In this document: one piece after another, positions 34,201-45,421 of the stretch
Layout of the letters: every line of letters starts with the position of its first letter
Numbering within the stretch: position 1 is the stretch's first letter
NCBI GenBank assembly: GCA_031002005.1
Contig: CM061918.1
Coordinates: forward strand, 65,320,531 to 65,384,530
DNA: 64,000 bases
Direction of reading: 5' to 3'
Source of the DNA: Vandiemenella viatica
Taxonomy: Eukaryota; Arthropoda; Insecta; Orthoptera; Morabidae
The notes under the pieces: generated by a model
Databases searched by the model: none
Seen by the model: the letters and a program-made list of their open reading frames with translations, nothing else
Told to the model about the DNA's origin: nothing
Translations under genes and position numbers: made by a program

Positions 34201-34560
34201 TTAAGTGGGTCAAGTTTACATCGCGATACAGTCAATATGGTATTCTGCATGCTTTAGTCGAGTTCAGTTTACACTGTCAGTGTACGATGAAATTAATTGT
34301 GATAATTTGTGCTCTGCGAACTACGAAACGTAATGAAGCAAACGTTGTTGTTACCAGAAATATAGTTCGCGATGCATTTCATGTGTTAGGTTTGTCTAAA
34401 TAGTTCGATTTTGTAGCGTCAATACTAATGAAAATGTGGGTGAGTTGAAATGCAGCCTGTACCAGAAGGAACAAACAATTTATTTATTATTACTTGTTAG
34501 TAATTTCACGAGCACCATGTTAGTGACAAAACGTGTATCGCAATATAAACTACTCACATT
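31256..34560. other. Long AT-rich stretch, no gene found
   Basis: About 3.3 kb without a recognisable exon, repeat terminus or RNA gene. It could be intron or intergenic DNA. One promoter-like motif pair lies at 31819-31840. Confidence 0.5.
31819..31840. promoter_or_regulatory. NRF-1-like palindrome next to a YY1-like site
   Basis: TGCGCATGCGCG is a palindromic NRF-1 consensus, followed at once by GCGGCCATTATAG containing the CCAT core recognised by YY1/Pleiohomeotic proteins. The pair stands in otherwise AT-rich DNA. Function is inferred from motifs alone. Confidence 0.35.
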
Positions 34561-34564
34561 TAAG

Positions 34565-34795
34565 CTTCTGACTTTTGGAGACAGCATATCTCGAGAACTA
34601 AGCAAGATATCGAAATTTTTTATTCTTTACTTTCGATTTGCCTCGTCGTGTTACATAAGAATCTATCATCAAATTTGACATCGGGGAAATTTTTCTTCTG
34701 AATTTCAACCAAAAATACTTTTGAGACAGTATATCTCGAGAACTAAGCACGATTATTTTTCTCCTCGAGTTACATAATAATCCATGATAAAACTG
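34565..34795 (+). repeat. Two-unit tandem duplication, period about 155 bp
   Basis: TATCTCGAGAACTAAGCA occurs at about 34588 and 34732, each followed by a similar TTTT-rich segment and GAGTTACATAAKAATCYAT. The units are diverged. Confidence 0.7.
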
Positions 34796-34854
34796 CAGTG
34801 CCAAGGTTGTCGTATAGGTGTTTGTGCCTATTCCCCGTGTTTCTACGGCCATCC

Positions 34855-34866
34855 AATATGGCGGCC
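34855..34866 (+). promoter_or_regulatory. YY1-like site AATATGGCGGCC
   Basis: Close to the AARATGGCGGC consensus, at the start of a CT-rich stretch (34865-34945). Possible promoter element; no transcript evidence. Confidence 0.3.
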
Positions 34867-35420
34867 TCCCCACCCCACTTCTCTCTACCCGGCTTCACAC
34901 CAGTGCGTGGGGAAGGTCCCTTGCGTCGCCTCCACTATCTTCCTTCCTCCATGTATGTTAGTAAGAGATTTTGTAAAATTCTATGATTTAAATAATTTTT
35001 GTGTTTTACCAACCTTGGCTGCGTGTTGGGTGGATCACGCTGAAGAGCGCTGACAGTTGGCAGCAGTGGCGCGTCTGGAACCTGGATACGCAGTTTCTGA
35101 GGCTGTTCGTCCGGTTCCAACCGGTGGTTTCGGGGGATGGCAGTTGTTTTCGGAGCAGGTGGTGCGCTATAAGACATCATCGTATAATGAAAACTACACT
35201 GTGAACAAACTGAAATTACATATAACCGCCCAAAATTGATTAATGTAATAATAAATCTTTCCAACATGTAAGTCATTGTTGTTACTACCATGAGACTTCT
35301 TAATAATTAGAAGGGGAGCAGTGCACCAGTGAGAATAAGATTGGAAAGCAAGCCAATTTTGGCGTAGGAGGAGAAATAGTATATGTGTCCAATCGTGGTT
35401 TAGAAAAGTACGTCGATAGC
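34867..35420. other. Unrecognised stretch
   Basis: Overlapping open frames on both strands without recognisable domains. Confidence 0.35.
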
Positions 35421-35422
35421 AT

Positions 35423-35573
35423 CAGAGGCGTAGCTACTATGGGGCTAGGCGGTGCAGTGCACCGGGGCCCCTACGCTCAGGGGACCCCCAAGAATACCTC
35501 AAGGGGCCCCAAAGCGCATCTCTGGGGGGCCCCCAAGCGCACCGGGGCCCTTGTTGACCTAGCTACGCCACTG
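35423..35573. mobile_element. Short TIR element (MITE-like), GC-rich interior
   Basis: CAGAGGCGTAGCTA at the left and TAGCTACGCCACTG at the right are inverted repeats. The 151-bp interior is dominated by GGGGCCC-type words. The CAGTGGCGTAGCTA termini resemble hAT-type ends; the exact target duplication is unclear. Confidence 0.7.
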
Positions 35574-35682
35574 GACAGCATAATATGGATGTGATTCAGG
35601 TATACGACAGTTCCTGAACAATAAAATAGTACTGGCTTTGTTAACACCCCGTTGAGACACTGCAACGAATCAACGGTAGGAA

Positions 35683-35975
35683 GCGGTCTGATGGCTCAGT
35701 GGCTAAGGTTTCTGACTGGGATCGAAAAGTCCCCAGTTCGAATCACTGTCTCGGTGGGGATTTTCATAGGCCCTTCACCTCTGGCACAGCTTGCTGTGTA
35801 ATTTGAAGTACGCCAGAACGCTTCCGTGGTTCCGGTTCCATGTTAAATTGTGGGTCCCCTGCAACCGGTAGGATTGCCCGGTTAGGTTAAGGCGGCTACG
35901 ACAGGAGAGGTGTGCGCAGCCAATAGAAACCTTGTCAGCAGGTCGTTACGACCACACGGAATTATTATATAACGG
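35683..35975 (+). repeat. tRNA-derived SINE, type D, copy 1
   Basis: AGCGGTCTGATGGCTCAGTG head with box A (TGGCTCAGTGG), box B AGTTCGAATCAC, then a roughly 200-bp body with GGCTACGACAGGAGAGG and CCACACGGAATTATTATATA. Related heads occur at 51806 and on minus at 59207. Confidence 0.8.
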
Positions 35976-36320
35976 TGGGAGCTCTAAATCACCCATTTCG
36001 GAATAGAAAACTCCAGACATTTTAACAGTTTCATATCTGTTTTAATCAAAGCACCTGCTATCAAAGCTTGTCGCTTCTGTATTGTACAGTAACAACAAAA
36101 TACTTCACAGTACACTCGCAACCTTCATTAAAGATGGTAACATGAAAATTCAGGTACTAAAATTGTTTATGACAGTAAGAAAAGGTACAGAAATTCTATT
36201 GATCTATTTCTAACCCCTTACTATGCTGCACTGCAATTTATGTCTATCAGAATTTATGTTTTTCTGAATTGGTTAAATGACATGAATCATAACGAATGCC
36301 ATTGAGCAAATTATAATAAT
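35976..36320. other. Spacer
   Basis: AT-rich; nothing recognised. Confidence 0.4.
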
Positions 36321-39291
36321 ACTAGCTGGTACCCACGACTTCGTTCGTGATTGTAAAGAATTCATATGGACAGCTATAGACAACTAACCACCATAGTGCA
36401 CGATGGGAGACTCGATACTATTACCACACACAAATACCAGTCTTCTGCGCTATGTAGTTCCGGCAGCAAAGTAAAATTTACGGATACACACAAGTCTTTG
36501 GATGAAATACGAAAATATTCATGATCGACCAATTTCAAGCACCATATCTCACACACTCCCACAGTTACCGAATTTCGGCCAACGTTGTGATCGATGGGAG
36601 ACTCTGTGTTACTACCACACACAAACGCCAGTGATCTGCGATTGATAGTTTTCACTTAAAAGTGATTCACCGTGACACATGCGTCTTTGACAGAAATATG
36701 AAATTGCCGCAGGTCGACCATTTTCATCCCCCATCTCTTCCACACCCCCATAGCTACAGACATCTAACAACCGTAGTGCACTACATGAGATACGATTCTA
36801 ATACCAAACACAAACACCAATGCTCTATGCTATGTAGTTGTGGCAGAAACGTGACATATGCGGAGACAGTGGAAATACGAAAATATCCTTGGTCGGCACT
36901 TACAACCACCATATCTACCACAGTAACACAGTTTCTGAAATTCGGCCGCTGTTGTGATCGAAAGGTGACTCTGTGCTACTACTACACACAAACGCCAGTT
37001 ATCTGTGATCTATAGTTTTCGCTAAAAAGTGATACACCATGACACTTTTGTCTTTGGCAGAAGTATGAAATTGCCACATGTCGATCACTTTCAAACCCCA
37101 TATCTCCCACACCCCCATAGCTACCGACATCTAACAACCATAGTGCACTACATGAGATACGATTCTACTACCAAACACAGACCCCAATGCTCTATGCTAT
37201 GTAGTTGTGGCAGAAAAGTGACATATGCGGAGACAGTGGAAATACGAAAATATCCTTGGTCGGCCACTTACAACCACCATATCTACCACAGTAACACAGT
37301 TTCTGAAATTCGGCCGCTGTTGTGATCGAAAGGTGACTCTGTGCTACTACTACACACAAACGCCAGTTATCTGTGATCTATAGTTTTCGCTGAAAAGTGA
37401 TACACCATGACACTTTTGTCTTTGGCAGAAGTATGAAATTGCCACATGTCGATCACTTTCAAACCCCATATCTCCCACACCCCCATAGCTACCGACATCT
37501 AACAACCATAGTGCACTACATGAGATACGATTCTACTACCAAACACAAACCCCAATGCTCTATGCTATGTAGTTGTGGCAGAAAAGTGACATATGCGGAG
37601 ACAGTGGAAATACGAAAATATCCTTGGTCGGCCACTTACAACCACCATATCTACCACAGTAACACAGTTTCTGAAATTCGGCCGCTGTTGTGATCGAAAG
37701 GTGACTCTGTGCTACTACTACACACAAACGCCAGTTATCTGTGATCTATAGTTTTCGCTGAAAAGTGATACACCATGACACTTTTGTCTTTGGCAGAAGT
37801 ATGAAATTGCCACAGGTCGACCACTTTCAACACCCATATCTCCCACATCCCCATAGCTACCGACATCTAACAACCATAGTGCACTACATGAGATACGATT
37901 CTACTATCAAACACAAACACCAATGCTCTATGCTATGTAGTTGTGGCAGAAAAGTAACAAACGCGGAGACAGTCGAAATACGAAAATATCATTGGTCGGC
38001 CACTTACAACCACCATATCTACCACAGTACCACAGTTTCTGAAATTCGGCCGCTGTTGTGATCGAAAGGTGACTCTGTGCTACTACTACACACAAACGCC
38101 AGTTATCTGTGATCTATAGTTTTCGCTGAAAAGTGATACACCATGACACTTTTGTCTTTGGCAGAAGTATGAAATTGCCACAGGTCGACCACTTTCAACA
38201 CCCATATCTCCCACATCCCCATAGCTACCGACATCTAACAACCATAGTGCACTACATGAGATACGATTCTACTATCAAACACAAACACCAATGCTCTATG
38301 CTATGTAGTTGTGGCAGAAAAGTGACAAACGCGGAGACAGTCGAAATACGAAAATATCATTGGTCGGCCACTTACAACCACCATATCTACCACAGTACCA
38401 CGGTTTCTGAAATTCGGCCGCTGTTGTGATCGAAAGGTGACTCTGTGCTACTACTACACACAAACGCCAGTTATCTGTGATCTATAGTTTTCGCTGAAAA
38501 GTGATACACCATGACACTTTTGTCTTTGGCAGAAGTATGAAATTGCCACAGGTCGACCACTTTCAACACCCATTTCTCCCACACCCCCATAGCTACCGAC
38601 ATCTAACTACCATAGTGCACTACATGAGATACGATTCAACTACCAAACACAAACACCATTGCTCTATGCTATGTAGTTGTTGCAGAAAAGTGACAAATGC
38701 GGAGACAGTGGAAATACGAAAATATCCTTGGTCGGCCACTTACAACCACCATATCTACCACAGTACCACAGTTTCTGAAATTCGGCCGCTGTTGTGATCG
38801 AAAGGTGACTCTGTGCTACTATTACTCACAAACGCCAGTTATCTGTAATCTATAGTTTTCGCTGAAAAGTGATACACCATGACACTTTTGTCTTTGGAAG
38901 AAGTATGAAATTGCCACAGGTCGACCACTTTCAACCCCCATATCTCCCACATCCCCATAGCTACCGACATCTAACAACCATAGTGCACGGCAGGAAAGAC
39001 GATTCTACTACCACACACAAACACCAAAGGTCTATGTTATGTAGTTGTGGCAGGAAAGAGAAGTATACGGAGATACGAATTTTTGGTCGAAATATGAAAA
39101 CGCCCTGCACTGACCAACTTTAATCATTATATCTCCCACATCCCCACAGCTATCGGCATTCGGCCAACGTTGTGCACGACAGGAAACTCCATGCTACTTC
39201 CACCCACAAACATCAGTGATCTGTGCTAGGTAGTGGTGGCTGAAAAGTGAAATATAGGAAAAAACACGTCTATTTTTATATATATATAAGA
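36321..39291 (-). mobile_element. Helitron-like element with a large internal satellite, copy 2
   Basis: On the element strand it starts TCTTATATATATATAAAAATAG at 39291 and ends CGAAGTCGTGGGTACCAGCTAG at 36322, with A/T at the insertion point. Both ends match 15609-16362 in opposite orientation. About 2.9 kb of the interior is tandem repeat. There is no Rep/helicase gene, so movement would need enzymes from another element. Known insect DINE/HINE-type Helitrons also carry central tandem repeats; that parallel is established knowledge, while the identity of this family is inference. Confidence 0.8.
36340..39240 (-). repeat. Tandem array, 368-bp dimers of about 184-bp monomers
   Basis: Identical landmarks (GTGATACACCATGACACTTTTG) recur at 37029, 37397, 37765, 38133, 38501 and 38869, exactly 368 bp apart, plus a related one at 36662 (367 bp). 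Each unit has two diverged halves: one with AAAAGTGACATATGCGGAGA and one with GTGATACACC. Central units are nearly identical, while both edge units (36340-36660 and 39000-39240) are clearly diverged, the pattern expected from unequal exchange. The roughly 98-codon frames repeated in each unit are by-products: 368 is not divisible by three and the other strand carries the element's orientation. Confidence 0.95.
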
Positions 39292-39559
39292 TTTGCCTAT
39301 AAAATAATGCACAGAGAACGTACAAAACAGGGAATCACTACAATGCCGGTCACAGATAGCAAAGAAATTTGGTCCTACGTTTAAAAAATAAAAAGCGAGC
39401 CGATAGTAATGCAGAAAAATTAAGTTGAAAGTAAAAGAATCGTAGATGTATATCAAACTGATTAATCTCGGTTGTATAGTAATACAGTAGAGTTATACAG
39501 TAGAGTTTTTACAAACGAAGCAGTGAAAAATCACAAGCCATCTACCTAACTTATTACAT
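39292..39559. other. Spacer
   Basis: AT-rich; nothing recognised. Confidence 0.4.
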
Positions 39560-39832
39560 ACCAAGGCTTATGATTGTACAACAAGTACCATGCAGACGAA
39601 ACATGTTAGAAAGTCCAAGTAGATGCTTAGCAGCCAAAAGAAGAAGAGAAAGTAAGGAAGTTAGTAAAAGTTGACAAATTGTGCCATAAAATAACCACGT
39701 GTAGATTTAGGTGGTATGGGCATGTGATTTAGGTGGTATGGGCATGTACAGCGAAAGGACGCTACAAAGATACCAAATGTACGAAAAGCAGTTGGTCAAC
39801 CGTTGATGAAGACGGCGAAAACGGGTGAGATA
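39560..39832 (+). pseudogene. Non-LTR retrotransposon C-terminal fragment
   Basis: One frame reads FRWYGHV followed by QRKDATKIPNVRKAVGQPL, the WYGH motif region of RTE-like ORF2 C-termini. A 21-bp direct duplication (GATTTAGGTGGTATGGGCATG at 39708 and 39726) breaks the frame. Confidence 0.6.
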
Positions 39833-39837
39833 CAGGA

Positions 39838-39990
39838 CTTTTTTTTTTTTTTTTGTTATCAGTTTTTTGACTGGTTTGATGCAATCCTCCATTGCTTCCT
39901 ATATTTTGCTAACCTCATCATCTCTCCATACCTCTTACAACCCACGTCCTCTATTACCTTCTTCATATATTCTACATCATATATACCACA
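39838..39990 (-). repeat. RTE-like 3' end with poly-A
   Basis: On minus: GAGGATTGCATCAAACCAGT, then the A-run (T-run at 39839-39854 here). It is the same 3' terminus as 9868-10075, in opposite orientation to the fragment it abuts. Confidence 0.65.
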
Positions 39991-40077
39991 GATAATAGCA
40001 GTAGGGTTCTAAAGGCAAAAATAAAATTCCAAATACATTTTATGGTTACTTTAAGTGAAATAGATATTTTCAGTAGA

Positions 40078-40132
40078 AAAAACAAAAAAAAACAAAAAAC
40101 AAAAAACAAAAAACAAAAAACAAAAAAACTAA
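40078..40132. repeat. (AAAAAAC)n simple repeat
   Basis: About seven units of A5-9 separated by single C. Confidence 0.9.
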
Positions 40133-41766
40133 ACTTTCTGTTAACACGAAATTTGCTTTGTTGGGTTGAGAAGCTGTGGGAATTTGGTTTTGAGAACGCA
40201 CAAATGGATATGTATGCTAATAGTTACGTAGCACAAGCGAAGGGGATGGTGTATTATGCCTCTGATTTGGTAAAACATGCCTGCTTCAACAATATACATA
40301 GCTCTTGTGATGCGCTGCCATGTCACCCAAATCAAGAAGAAGTGGAAGGACGAAAACATTGTCTTTGATAAATCTCCAATCACAGCGTGACCACTTGTTG
40401 ATCACCGCTCTAGAGTCGTCATCGTGTGCGCCTTTCCAACACTGTGGAAGTTTTTTTCTGTCCAAATAATCTCTTACATACGCTACCAGTGGGGCTAGGC
40501 TCCATACAGATTATTTGTTGTGGAATTTGAAAATCAAAACTCCCTCTTTACGTCGATTCCCGAGGACTTCTTTTAAGCGGAGCATGAACACGATATATCT
40601 ACGTGCTCAGACACTCGCTTTTACCACTGCACGAACTGCCAGTGATTTCATATTTTATTCCCAATTCGGGAAATTTCTAGTGCACGATATTATTTCTCTG
40701 AAACATTAGCATCCATTTTAGTATTATGCTCGTTTTACAACAATCACATTGTTCTTTCTAGCTTCCACAGTTACTCAAACCAACAACTCAAATATCGTAT
40801 TGGGGTCGAACATAATAGGATACAACTGCCGATTTTCTTTTTAACAACTAGGGTTCGGATCTTTAGCACAAATCATATTTTTTTTCTGTCTTCTTTTTGA
40901 GCTGAAATGCTGAATTAAAAATTCATTCAATAATTCAGATTTATTTAAATATATTTTATATAGCATATAAATGCATATTCAGGCAATTTTACTAGTTTCT
41001 GTCATATTTCGATAATAATTATGGTCATATTTTGTGGAAAAATCTGGTAGTTTTTTTTAATAATACCGGGTATCCACTAAGATATAAATGAGAAGAAATT
41101 TAGATAATTATTCACAGAAATGTACTTCTGCTATACGTTGGGGAGAAGGGGGGGAGGGAATTAATTTTCAGTGTGGTCAGAATTCCCCAGTCAAGAATTA
41201 AAGTTATACATTTTAGTCACTCACTAAACTTAATGTTCCGCCCGCCTTTTAATCTAGACAATGCAGCAGCAGCATGCCTGTGTCGATCCGCGTTAAACAA
41301 TATTTTTATGAAATACTTTTGAAAATAATCCTATCATCGTTAAATCTGCAGTGGATCAGTGAGTTGTCCTATCGCCATGCCGAAAATAAAATTTTCTGAA
41401 AGTGCGAGGTTACTGAATTACGTAAGGGAATTTACAGAGGAGTATTTTAGTACATATGAAAGAGTTCTATTCCGTAAATTATCTGAAGTTAAAGTGACTT
41501 CAACAAAACGATTTAAAATTTAATTTACCAATGGTGTAGCGAGTGCATGGAAGCTAATTATGCTTTTTACATATAAAAGCGGAACTACCAAATAAAATAA
41601 ATGATGTATAATTGAACATGTTTTGATATATAGTCAATATAAATGTTTGGTCATATTTACCTAAGGTCGTTTTTGCCTGCATGTTTCTATATTTTTTTGG
41701 TCATAAATATCCGACCGTAGTAATAACCGTGTATTTCGGGTGGCCTGTGACATTATGAGTGCCCAC
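40133..41766. other. AT-rich sequence, possible intron of the minus-strand gene
   Basis: Lies downstream (on minus) of the exon at 41767-41957. No further exon could be identified. Confidence 0.4.
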
Positions 41767-41957
41767 CTGGTAGTGGTGGTGGTGGTGGTGGTTGTGGTAT
41801 CTGGTTGCAGCCTTATGTCCACTGCCTGCGGAGCCGTGGGCCTGCCTCCAGGGCTGGTGAAGTAGTTGAAGTCGCCTCCAGCGCTGGATACAGACACTGA
41901 CGTCTTGTCCGAATCTTGTCCACCAGATGGCGCCGAGGGAGCTGTCTGACCGTCACC
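41767..41957 (-). CDS. Secreted low-complexity protein, internal exon (partial gene)
   Basis: Minus-strand exon of 191 bp with a good acceptor (TTGTGGTTCCAG, junction at 41958/41957) and donor (CAG/GTGGGC, junction at 41767/41766). It opens in phase 0: GDGQTAPSAPSGGQDSDKTS, then VSSAGGDFNYFTSPGGRPTAP, AVDIRLQPD and a run of ten Thr from an (ACC)n tract. It leaves in phase 2. It joins in frame with the exon at 44740-44963 about 2.8 kb upstream. The product is Ser/Thr/Pro/Gly-rich with no domain I recognise; an extracellular or cuticle-associated low-complexity protein is a guess. Function unknown. Confidence 0.6.
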
Positions 41958-43808
41958 CTGGAACCACAACACAAGCCGTTACGTAACAACCTCCACAATA
42001 CAGTACGACAGGAATATTTATCATATCAAAATCATAACTAATAAATTGGAGAGCTTGTAGTATATTGAGGGATTTTAGCTATAGGATATTGTAGTTGTTA
42101 CTCGGGATAATTTTTCGCAAGCTACAGCCATGTAATTTAATTCCTCCCGACGCAGCATAGTCCAAAGTTAACAGGTTCTCTTCCCGTGAGAAGCGGCCTC
42201 CCCACCATGGTAAATTCAAAAAGCCCTTAGTAAGATGCTTTAAGCGAATAGAACTAACTTCACGTGACTTCTCCCACCACTCTTCCACGCCGGGGAGCGC
42301 AGTCTGGAGCAGTCCCCCCAGGCAGTCTCTTCGCCGAGTCTCAGGATGGACCACGTTTCCAGTAGGCATGAAGAATTTATTAGGGAAAGGCTGATGCATT
42401 TATACCCTTCTGCTGGCTTAGAAAGAGTGTCCCAAGTGACAGGATTTTATTAGTAAGAATTTTCGTTCATGAGAGCTATTTTAGGCAATATTTGCAAGTT
42501 TATCCAGTATATTTCTATGTGCTTATTTTTATTCAAGTTATTAAAGTCACTCCATTCTTTCAACTACATGTTTCACTTGTATCACTGATTCCTGCTCATT
42601 ATTAGCACTAAGTGAGGACAGAACGTAATTTCTCTGATTCTATAATCAAATATCTTCGGTGAGACTGATCGGGAGTGGTTGATCAGAGGCGAATCCAAAT
42701 TGACTGTGGCGTATCACCGCTCGTTTGTTACAAGCTCTTATAAAGATAACTGCTAAAAACTTACCAGATCTTTTCTCAGATTAAAGGTTATTTCTCAAGT
42801 TAAGTATGAATGAATCACTTGACTCAAAGTGTCTCCTTGGGCATCACAGAATTCTCATTGGAGTTCTGTATTAATGGAACCTTTCCAGGAAGATCTGTTT
42901 GAAAACCGAGACTCAAATTGGTTTTCCTTCTGTCATCAAACACCAATAAAAGATAAGCTTAGTTATTTCTCAGCAAATTAAAATGGCGTCTTTCGTTCAC
43001 TGTACCAAACCACACGCACGACTGGCAGAATACAGTATAAGAACGTAATCGATTTATTGGTAAGGATCCTAGGCAGATGAATTTTTTTATATGAATATTT
43101 CGCTTCACCTCGCAAAGAGAGGCCACTGGAAATCTGAAACAGATTACGCATTGGAAGTATAAATAGGTACAATTATAAAAAGGTACAGATTTCCTCAAGA
43201 AAGAAAGACATACCATCATGCTACTATTTCCGCTTCTGAGAAAGAAATTGTGCAAAGCAAATGTTTTTCGGGATGTCTCCCTCCTTCTACAGTGGAAATC
43301 TCTATAAACATCCTAGTCTATAATGTATAGACTTAAACTGAAAATAATTTTATTGTTTCTTTAAGTACGTTTTAAAATAAGGCTCTCTTTCAGCGTGTCT
43401 GATATTCAAAGTACATCTTTCATTACTAGTTACCGCCAATTTCTCCCCCTTCCGTGGGAGTACGCCTCTTCCGCGTGTCAAATAGCCGTTCAGCTACGGT
43501 GGAATGCGATTCTGTTATTGCATAAGCAATGGTCAGCAGAAACTTCTATGCTTTCGGGTTAAAAATATAGTTCATGCACTCCTTACGCTGTATTATTTAG
43601 AGAAAAGTGTACGCGAGACCTAAGTAGTTGGTTGGAAACATGTAACGCATTGTGAATCGTCCACTAGCGTACAATATTAGTGACCATCTTAGGGTATCAG
43701 ATAGTCACAGCGCAATCCTCCTCTTATGAAAAGGAACGCAGAGTTGTTTATATGGCGTGTCTGTAATATTTCGTTTCAGCTGTTATAGGAACAGGGTTCA
43801 TATCAATG
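41958..43808. other. Putative intron of the minus-strand gene
   Basis: Between two compatible phase-0 splice sites. It holds an unassigned minus-strand frame at 42079-42399 (with PGVEEWWEKSREVSSIRLKH) that may be a transposon relic or an alternative exon. Confidence 0.4.
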
Positions 43809-43810
43809 TA

Positions 43811-44462
43811 CAGGGTGATTATAATTGAAGTTTAAGTTTCAAAACGCTCTAAAAAACGAACCACTGATTAGAATGACGTCAAAATTGAACGGCGTATTAT
43901 TGAAGAAAGGGGAAAGAACATGAATGCAAGATGGCGCTCCTCCGCACATTGCAGATCGAGTGAAGCAGTTGTTGAGGCGGCATTTCAGAAATGCTAGAAT
44001 TATCAGTCGTCATTTCCCTACAGCCTGGCCGGCCCGATCACCTGACCTTAATCCGTGTGATTTCTGGCTGAGGTTATCTGAAAGATGTTGTGTTCAGTAC
44101 TCCGATTGCCAACGGAGCTGAATTGAAGACACGCATTGCGCAACACATTCTGAGCTTGACCCCAGTGACAATTCGATCGGTTGTGGAAGATGCCGTTTCC
44201 CGATTTAATATTGTTGCACACAACAGTGGACAGCATATTGAACATGTTTTGCGCGTCTCGCGAAACTTAAAAACCGATTGGATGGATGCTTTTTATGTGG
44301 TTTTTGGTTTTAGGACAGTTAAAAACCGATTGCATGGATGCTTTTTTGGTTCATGTTCTTTCCCCCTTATTCAATAGTATGCCGTTCAATTTTGACGTCA
44401 TTCTAATCGGTGTTTCGTTTTTAGAGCGTTTTGAAACTAAAACTTTAATTATAATCACCCTG
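43811..44462 (+). mobile_element. mariner-like element, internally deleted, long TIRs
   Basis: CAGGGTGATTATAATTGAAG at the left and CTTTAATTATAATCACCCTG at the right are inverted; similarity extends inward about 115 bp on both sides. TA flanks each end (43809-43810, 44463-44464). 652 bp long. The interior retains only the last part of a transposase. It sits in the intron of the minus-strand secreted-protein gene. Confidence 0.85.
43924..44270 (+). pseudogene. mariner-like transposase, C-terminal remnant
   Basis: Reads MQDGAPPHIADRVKQLLRR (second catalytic Asp in QDGAPPH) and ARSPDLNPCDFWL (third catalytic position). A frameshift near 44070 follows, and the next frame continues FSTPIANGAELKTRIAQHI to GQHIEHV. 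The N-terminal DNA-binding half and first catalytic Asp are deleted. A short tandem duplication (TTAAAAACCGATTG, about 44268 and 44319) follows the coding region. Confidence 0.8.
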
Positions 44463-44739
44463 TATACTTGGTATGACAAGTTTTAAATCATCCACGAACC
44501 AATGATACTGACATATTTATTACTTAGTTATAACACTAACTTCGTGTGCAGTGTGCATAATTAATGAATAGGGTGGCTGTCATGCGGAATTGCGCTACAG
44601 ATTGCTCATTTCCCTGAGTCGGCCCATGTTACTTGCTTCCTAGCTATTTCATTTTACAAGAAGCGTAAGGAATGCTGCCCTACAGCACAACCACTTCTGC
44701 TGATCAACTGAAGTGTATAATTGTGACGTTTCTACCCAC

Positions 44740-44963
44740 CTGCTGTCGTTCTTCCTCGGCGATCTGCTGCTGCGCCTCCTCCTCCAGCTTGGTGAGTGCC
44801 TGGAGCAGGGCCCTGCGCAGCCCGGGGTCGATGTTGGGGGCGGCAGGGGCCCCAAGTCAGGGGCAGAGGCGGGGGCGGAGGCGGGGGCAGCGTCGGGAGC
44901 AGGTGGCTCCTCGCACTGTGTCCCGGTCAACCACACTGCCAGCACAACCAGCAGCGACAACCA
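44740..44963 (-). CDS. Secreted low-complexity protein, signal-peptide exon (frame broken)
   Basis: Minus-strand exon with a plausible acceptor (TTGTTTGTCCGACAG) and donor (CAG/GTGGGT at 44740/44739). It begins WLSLLVVLAVWLTGTQC-EEPPAPD, a typical signal-peptide core with a likely cleavage after Cys or just before EE, followed by an Ala/Pro-rich linker. The initiating Met would be in an unseen upstream exon. Around 44845 the frame breaks: downstream the convincing sequence NIDPGLRRALLQALTKLEEE and IAEEERQQ lies one base out of frame. A single missing base in the GGGG run of the linker would restore an open 75-codon, phase-0 exon, so a sequencing indel in GC-rich DNA or a genuine null allele are both possible. 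The helical Glu-rich segment could form a short coiled coil. Confidence 0.6.
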
Positions 44964-45420
44964 CTGTCGGACAAACAATAACCACTCTGGCGTGAAAAGT
45001 TTCTGGTCTCAGTCACAGGAAGCGGCGCTGCCAGATATTCATGAAACATGGAATTTCGAGCAAAATTTAATGCTATCCAATACGTAGAAAAAATATTTTA
45101 GAAGATTTATCATTGCTGTGTCGAGGCACTGTAAACAGCCAAAGATGTGGAGCGTTCTTTCTACTCAAAAGTTATAGTTCTTAACTATCAGACCGAATAA
45201 CGTGGTCTAAACATTACACTAGCACATCATTGGCTACCCCTTGCGAATAAACAACGATTCCAGGACAGGCGAATAATGTGGGTATTGTGGGTAGAATTAC
45301 CCACCCACGAAATTCGGGGTGGGTATTTTACCCATTCGGAATCTAAAAGCGACCGAGCGTGCGATGTGTGTAGAGAGAAAGAACTGAGAGAGAGCAGACC
45401 AGCTGAGCATAGACTTGTAA
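44964..45420. other. Spacer or intron
   Basis: No supported feature; it would contain the upstream intron of the secreted-protein gene. Confidence 0.4.
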
Positions 45421-45421
45421 A

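Noticed and set aside
36662..39123. Seven similar ~98-codon open frames, looking like a repeated gene family
   Set aside because: They arise from one tandem DNA repeat; the 368-bp period is not a multiple of three and the frames have no domain or splice context.
40078..40132. Regular short repeat considered as a possible CRISPR-like array
   Set aside because: Simple (A)nC microsatellite without spacers; eukaryotic context.
42079..42399. Minus-strand 106-codon frame between the two exons
   Set aside because: Could be an exon or a transposon relic, but no clean phase-compatible splice pair or domain was found, so it is only noted inside the intron entry.
44672..45087. Plus-strand Gly/Arg/Ser-rich frames over the signal-peptide exon
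   Set aside because: Low-complexity shadows; the minus strand has signal peptide, splice sites and matching phases.
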